A DNA stretch of 10,150 nucleotides, from the NCBI GenBank assembly GCA_013817115.1, contig JACDDG010000055.1, positions 1 to 10,150 of the forward strand, read 5' to 3'. Of this stretch, positions 6,616-10,150 are shown in pieces (position 1 is the first letter of the stretch; each line of letters opens with the position of its first letter). The notes under the pieces are model-generated. The model worked only from the letters and a program-made list of their open reading frames with translations, made no database searches and was not told the DNA's origin. The translations under genes were made by a program, and so were the position numbers. The DNA comes from Parachlamydiaceae bacterium (GTDB lineage: Bacteria; Chlamydiota; Chlamydiia; Chlamydiales; Parachlamydiaceae).

Positions 6616-6688
6616 AAGTTTGCTAGTTGAAAACAGCCTTAAAATGGAGGAGATCCTAATTTTAAGGCTGTTTTCAACTAGCAAACTT
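6616..6688 (-). terminator. Terminator of the chaperone/translocator operon (30-bp perfect stem)
   Basis: Positions 6616-6645 are exactly complementary to 6659-6688 around a 13-base loop. Read on the minus strand, the hairpin begins 10 bases after the stop of the CesT-like gene and runs into a T-run (complement of 6611-6617), the layout of a factor-independent terminator. It separates the operon from sctD. Confidence 0.9.
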
Positions 6689-6698
6689 GCTATTCGTT

Positions 6699-7106
6699 TC
6701 AAGGTGAGCTAACTTCTTTTTTTATCAACCCTGCTTGTTCACGCCAAAAAGTGGCAATGTGAAAAAAATCTTCAAGAATTTCTTTAAATTCCGGGTAATT
6801 TACACGCCTATCAATTTCTCGAGAAAGTACCATTTTATGGCCATTTCCATCGAGACCTAGCGTAGCTCCAAAAGTTTCCTTGCCAAAGAGGTTTCCTGCC
6901 ATCATAGACAAGAAAAAATCATCCTCTTTGTCTTTAGGGTAAGGCCCAAGAACGGATGAGAGAGTGAAGCCGAACGGAGTAAGAGTTGAAATAAGGATGA
7001 CAGTGTCTTCCTCAATCCAGTACTCGTATATTCCTGGCCGTACGGCTTCGAATGGATCATCCATTTGAAGGTCTTTGCTGAGTTGTCGCATAAAATTATC
7101 GAGCAT
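6699..7106 (-). CDS. Type III secretion chaperone, CesT/SycE-like (class I)
   Basis: The 135-aa acidic product has the size and pattern of class I type III secretion chaperones. A short N-terminal helix (MLDNFMRQLSKDL) is followed by beta strands (GIYEYWIEEDTVILIS and FGFTLSSVLGPYP), then the characteristic MMAGNLFGKETFGATLGLD (about 68-86), a further strand, and a C-terminal helix (FKEILEDFFHIATFWREQAG). Such chaperones form dimers that keep an effector partly unfolded for export. The start follows the previous gene's stop by nine bases, with AGGAA overlapping that stop, so it is the last gene of the operon. In Chlamydia trachomatis the chaperone Scc4 (CT663) lies beside CdsD (CT664), so this may be its counterpart; sequence alone does not prove orthology. 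The cargo is unknown, possibly the preceding gene products or a CopN-type plug. Confidence 0.8.
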   Translation of the reverse strand: MLDNFMRQLSKDLQMDDPFEAVRPGIYEYWIEEDTVILISTLTPFGFTLSSVLGPYPKDKEDDFFLSMMAGNLFGKETFGATLGLDGNGHKMVLSREIDRRVNYPEFKEILEDFFHIATFWREQAGLIKKEVSSP

Positions 7107-7115
7107 AAGTTATTC

Positions 7116-8111
7116 CTATTTACCGGTAAGAGATCTAAAAGCTTGAAATAGATTTGAAAACATATTTTTTAATAGGTCCCAAATCTCTCCAACTTTCTGA
7201 TCGGCATCATTTCCCATTTTACTGTAAGTATCTTGCATTTTGTTCATTTGCTCTTGCATAAATTGCATTCTAATGTTTGAAGCTTCAATTTGGCCCACTC
7301 CTAATATGCTTCGCGCTTCGATTAAATTGCTTGTGGCTTGCCCTATTGAACTAGACGCAGTCCCGTATGCGGTTATTATATTAGCTTTATTGCTAGCAAG
7401 TGGATCGCCAGCCTTTAAACTACTCCATGCGCCTATGCTGCAGCCCACCTGGATACCTGTTGTAACAGCAGTTACCACAGCTTGCAAAATTTTAGCGTCT
7501 GATTGTATCTTGGCTTTCTCTTCTGTATTTTTTGCTTGACACTCTGCTAAATCCTTCATGGTTGCTTGAGATGACAAAAATAATTCGGATGACATTTTTT
7601 TAATAAAAGATTCTAGCTTAGCAAATAAGGCTAAGATGTCACCCAAAGCTACCATAACAAGGCCACCCAAAAAAGCACAAGTTTCACTTTTTCCGGGATT
7701 TGCTGAAGGTGTAACAGTTAAATTTCCTGTTGTTCCTTCCCTCCCTTTTATAAGTGATAAAATAAGACTTTTATTTGGATCGTCAGACCCATCGATAGTT
7801 TCAAGCACCAAATTTGAAATATATAGTTCAATTAATGGATCACTTGCTTGTCGTACTTTAGGATCGGCAAAATCAACGGAGACTTTCAAGGAACCATCTG
7901 TGTTAAATTTAATAAAAGTTTCTGTAACGTTCCCATCAACTTCTCCTACTCCACCTTTTTTATCAACGCCTCCTTTTCCCTTAACTCCCATCATTTCTGT
8001 TAAAAGATTTCCAATTGTTTTAGTCAATTCATTAGATACCTGTGTAGTTCCACCTCCCCCTGTAGCAGGGGCATTTGGATCAACGGTTCTATTATTTGTG
8101 TCAATACCCAT
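7116..8111 (-). CDS. Putative type III secretion translocator (two hydrophobic segments)
   Basis: The 331-aa product starts with a Gly/Thr-rich tail (1-60, with repeated KGKGGVDKKGGVGE), then a mixed region. Two hydrophobic stretches follow at about 145-164 (CAFLGGLVMVALGDILALFA) and 208-231 (around AVVTAVTTGIQVGCSIGAW), separated and followed by charged helical, probably coiled-coil, segments (165-206, 250-305). An amphipathic C-terminal helix (305-328) ends the protein. This build is typical of pore-forming translocators of the SseC/EspD/YopB or YopD/EspB sort, which are exported and inserted in the host membrane. Position after an LcrH-type chaperone and before a class I chaperone supports this. 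No cleavable signal peptide is seen, as expected for type III cargo. It does not obviously resemble Chlamydia CopB or CopD, so SctE versus SctB is left open. AAGGAG precedes the ATG. Confidence 0.6.
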   Translation of the reverse strand: MGIDTNNRTVDPNAPATGGGGTTQVSNELTKTIGNLLTEMMGVKGKGGVDKKGGVGEVDGNVTETFIKFNTDGSLKVSVDFADPKVRQASDPLIELYISNLVLETIDGSDDPNKSLILSLIKGREGTTGNLTVTPSANPGKSETCAFLGGLVMVALGDILALFAKLESFIKKMSSELFLSSQATMKDLAECQAKNTEEKAKIQSDAKILQAVVTAVTTGIQVGCSIGAWSSLKAGDPLASNKANIITAYGTASSSIGQATSNLIEARSILGVGQIEASNIRMQFMQEQMNKMQDTYSKMGNDADQKVGEIWDLLKNMFSNLFQAFRSLTGK

Positions 8112-8150
8112 ATAATTCTCCTTTTTAATATAGCAGAACTAAGTACTTTT

Positions 8151-9785
8151 TTATGCCGCTACGTGTACTCCTGTCGAGTAACTTGCTTGATCACTAGCGC
8201 TTGTGTTAACTCCATTTTGCAGAGTTTGTGAAACATTATTCAGTTCTTTGCGATCGGCAATAAGGTGATCGGTAGTAGTTCCCGTAAGTTCCAGGCTCGA
8301 ATTCAAAGCTCCAAGAAAAGCTCCAATGTTACCCTGCTCTAAAGCAATCGAAGCTTGTGTTAAGTAAACATTAAAATTTGCAGCATCTTCTCCAGCAAGC
8401 GATCCACTAGAAAGAGCATTGCTTAAAAGCGTAGAGGTCTTTTGGACACCTCCTTCTATAGCTGCACTCTGACTTTTTACTAAAGGTTCTGTCGATGTTA
8501 AATCGGTTCCTGATACAGAGGCCGAGAGTAAGAAGAAAAGTAGCATAGGTGTAAGGAGTGCTTGAGTGCTATCTTTTGCTGACCCTTCGATCCCGGAAGC
8601 ATTAACTAATACGGAGGAAAGAGTTGAGAGCCCTTTTGAATCTGTAAGCATATCAAGCAGTAGACCATAGGCAAAATTATTTTCAGATCTTATTTCAGGA
8701 GAGGCTTCCCTTTGCCTATCATTGGCAGCAATAGAGCTATAATTAAGAGATCCGAAAATCAGCATTCCAGTAAAGGCTGTTGTTGCAAGTTCATTTAAGA
8801 GTGCTGCACTTCCAGAAGAGATTTTACCCAGGCTAACCAGTTCGACGCCTGATGTAAAAGCATCGTTTAAAGCGGTTAGACCTTTGCCAAAAAAGCCTAA
8901 GTCAGATTTAGCGCTTTCCATTCCAAGATTCGCTAAAGTCAAAGAAATCAGAAGAGGTGCAGCGCCAGCTTGTTCGAGGGAAAGGGCTTTGGCCTGTAGA
9001 GCAGCAGCATGCAAAGAATTTCCTAAGAATAGAAGTTCATTCCCTCCATAGAGCCGATCAAAACTTTCAGCTAGGCTATCTAGTTTATTACCCACATCTG
9101 AAAGAAGGTAACGACCATATTTTTCAGTTGCAGTATCGCTTAATTGTTCAAAGCCAAATCTCAGGTCGTCAACGAGGGGAGCAAAAGCACTAACGTAGCC
9201 TGAAATAGCATCGAAATTAGAATAATTAGGACCTACAGCTTCTAAAAAGAGCTGTACTTGGCTGAAAAACACCACACTATCGGAGAGAAAATTTTTTAAG
9301 GCAATGTAGGGGAGGAGAGTGTTTTCCGTTGCACGTATATCGGCTAAACTGCCTGATTCAATTGGCAGAGCAGCCTTTGCGAGAAAAGCTAACAGGTGAG
9401 CCTCTGTTTGCATTGAATCGTTAAGTTTAACAAAATCGCGATTTTGCTGCGCTTTTGGCATTTGCATCACCGCTTGAAATAGTTCCCGGAAGTCTTGAGG
9501 CATTAAATTCACAAGATTTCCAAAAGAAGATTTCCAGCTATCATCGACAGGTTGTTCTGAATTGGTAGCTACTCGAGTACTAATGAGAGGTGAGAGAACC
9601 GGCCTATTTGAACTCGATGAATATTTAAGCAGCTGTGGGTCGTCGAAAACTAGCAAGCAAATTTCCAAAGTGTCAGCCACCATTTTCAAAGATTTCATGG
9701 CATTTTCTTTCGTCGCTGTCGTTTCAACCAGTTCTCGATAATCCTGTTGTCCGCTGCTACCCGCTATTCCTGCACCACTTGTCAT
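8151..9785 (-). CDS. Large helical protein of the type III operon, possible translocator
   Basis: The 544-aa product is almost entirely helical, with Ala, Leu and Ser prominent and no cleavable signal peptide. Hydrophobic stretches lie at about 275-288 (APLLISLTLANLG), 327-349 (around TAFTGMLIFGSLNYS) and 410-425 (LLTPMLLFFLLSASVS). The Ser/Thr-rich N-terminus (MTSGAGIAGSSG) and C-terminus suit an exported type III protein. It follows the LcrH/SycD chaperone by 39 bases and precedes the smaller translocator-like gene by 39 bases. In Chlamydia, LcrH-type chaperones are co-encoded with CopB and CopD, so this is a natural candidate for the larger partner. The hydrophobic segments are short and no family motif is recognised, so the function is inferred from context only. 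A run of six G (9796-9791), five bases before the ATG, serves as ribosome binding site. Confidence 0.55.
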   Translation of the reverse strand: MTSGAGIAGSSGQQDYRELVETTATKENAMKSLKMVADTLEICLLVFDDPQLLKYSSSSNRPVLSPLISTRVATNSEQPVDDSWKSSFGNLVNLMPQDFRELFQAVMQMPKAQQNRDFVKLNDSMQTEAHLLAFLAKAALPIESGSLADIRATENTLLPYIALKNFLSDSVVFFSQVQLFLEAVGPNYSNFDAISGYVSAFAPLVDDLRFGFEQLSDTATEKYGRYLLSDVGNKLDSLAESFDRLYGGNELLFLGNSLHAAALQAKALSLEQAGAAPLLISLTLANLGMESAKSDLGFFGKGLTALNDAFTSGVELVSLGKISSGSAALLNELATTAFTGMLIFGSLNYSSIAANDRQREASPEIRSENNFAYGLLLDMLTDSKGLSTLSSVLVNASGIEGSAKDSTQALLTPMLLFFLLSASVSGTDLTSTEPLVKSQSAAIEGGVQKTSTLLSNALSSGSLAGEDAANFNVYLTQASIALEQGNIGAFLGALNSSLELTGTTTDHLIADRKELNNVSQTLQNGVNTSASDQASYSTGVHVAA

Positions 9786-9824
9786 AATTACCCCCCATTC
9801 ACACCTATTTGTATAGTTTTAAGG

Positions 9825-10150
9825 CTATTTAGACCCGTTCTGTGCTGTCTCAATGACAGAGATAATCGCGCTTGCCTGTTGTTTAATTCTTTCATGATCC
9901 AGCGAATCACCGCTCACTATAATTGTTTTTTCTAGCATGACTTTTGCAACATCTAGCTCATTTATTTTTATGTAGCAATCAGCGCAATGAAACCATGGAA
10001 GGGGATCATCCGGAGCCACGCTACCAGCGATTATATAATAAGTAACTGCATCTTGATATTTTTTAAGCTTGTGGAAGCTCGCTGCGTAAGAAAAAGGAAA
10101 TCGTGGATCTTTTGGATTAAGTTGTAAGACAAAATAATAGAGTTTATTGG
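9825..10150 (-). CDS. lcrH: LcrH/SycD-family TPR chaperone, C-terminal part (gene runs off the window)
   Basis: The minus-strand frame stays open from the stop (9825-9827) to the right edge, giving the last 107 residues; a GTG at 10019 is internal, not a start. The translation LNPKDPRFPFSYAASFHKLK, then YQDAVTYYIIAGSVAPDDPL and PWFHCADCYIKINELDVAK, shows consecutive tetratricopeptide repeats. The FHCADCYIK-type third repeat and the preceding A-x-x-x-DP pattern are typical of class II type III chaperones (LcrH, SycD, CesD, Scc2/Scc3). These bind the chaperone-binding segments of hydrophobic translocators in the bacterial cytoplasm. The missing N-terminal part (roughly the first third) lies beyond 10150. 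It is the first visible gene of the minus-strand operon and probably serves the two proteins encoded right after it. The family is confident; which chlamydial paralogue it is cannot be told. Confidence 0.88.
   Translation of the reverse strand, partial: NKLYYFVLQLNPKDPRFPFSYAASFHKLKKYQDAVTYYIIAGSVAPDDPLPWFHCADCYIKINELDVAKVMLEKTIIVSGDSLDHERIKQQASAIISVIETAQNGSK

Noticed and set aside
6445..6630. Forward open frame of 61 codons over the right GC-rich repeat
   Set aside because: It runs through the inverted repeat and into the terminator stem, with no coding signals of its own.
7636..8115. Forward open frame of 159 codons antisense to the 331-aa gene
   Set aside because: The minus-strand gene has a good ribosome binding site, operon spacing and a sensible domain layout, so the forward frame is a shadow.

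Overview
The window looks like part of the chromosome of an environmental (amoeba-associated) member of the Chlamydiales, most likely near Parachlamydiaceae. The grounds are an AT-rich background, an FHA-domain SctD (CdsD-type) type III secretion inner-ring protein, an LcrH/SycD-family TPR chaperone followed by translocator-like proteins, a CesT-like chaperone, and a small cysteine-rich outer-membrane beta-barrel. The genus assignment is inference; no rRNA gene is present to settle it.

Layout: a perfect 15-bp hairpin sits at the left edge (1-45). A small class I SAM-dependent methyltransferase follows on the + strand (190-876). Positions 869-1319 have no intact gene, but the translation looks like the remains of a coding sequence with an ankyrin-like stretch. 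Next is tyrS on the + strand (best start 1413, stop 2690). It converges on a minus-strand beta-barrel gene (2756-3463), and the two share a bidirectional hairpin terminator (2689-2723). A 780-bp AT-rich spacer with no recognisable gene separates the barrel gene from the sctD terminator (4178-4233).

The right 60% is a type III secretion region, all on the minus strand. In transcription order it holds the 3' part of an LcrH/SycD-type TPR chaperone (runs off the right edge), a 544-aa helical protein, a 331-aa translocator-like protein with two hydrophobic segments, and a CesT-type class I chaperone. These are closely spaced (39, 39 and 9 nt) and end in a perfect 30-bp stem terminator (6616-6688). 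After a spacer carrying two inverted copies of a GC-rich repeat comes sctD, with its own structured leader and its own 27-bp stem terminator, so it looks like a separate transcription unit.

How the genes fit together: SctD would form the inner-membrane ring. The TPR chaperone would hold the two hydrophobic secreted proteins until export, and these are the best candidates for the translocation pore. The CesT-like protein would serve an effector or plug protein. In Chlamydia trachomatis the chaperone Scc4 (CT663) lies directly upstream of CdsD (CT664), and the same neighbour relationship is seen here, although a terminator and a repeat now intervene. The methyltransferase, tyrS and barrel gene are unrelated neighbours. 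The most unusual items are the GC-rich inverted repeat, the very long perfect terminators, the candidate RNA structure ahead of sctD, the ankyrin-like gene remnant, and the two poorly recognisable translocator-like proteins.
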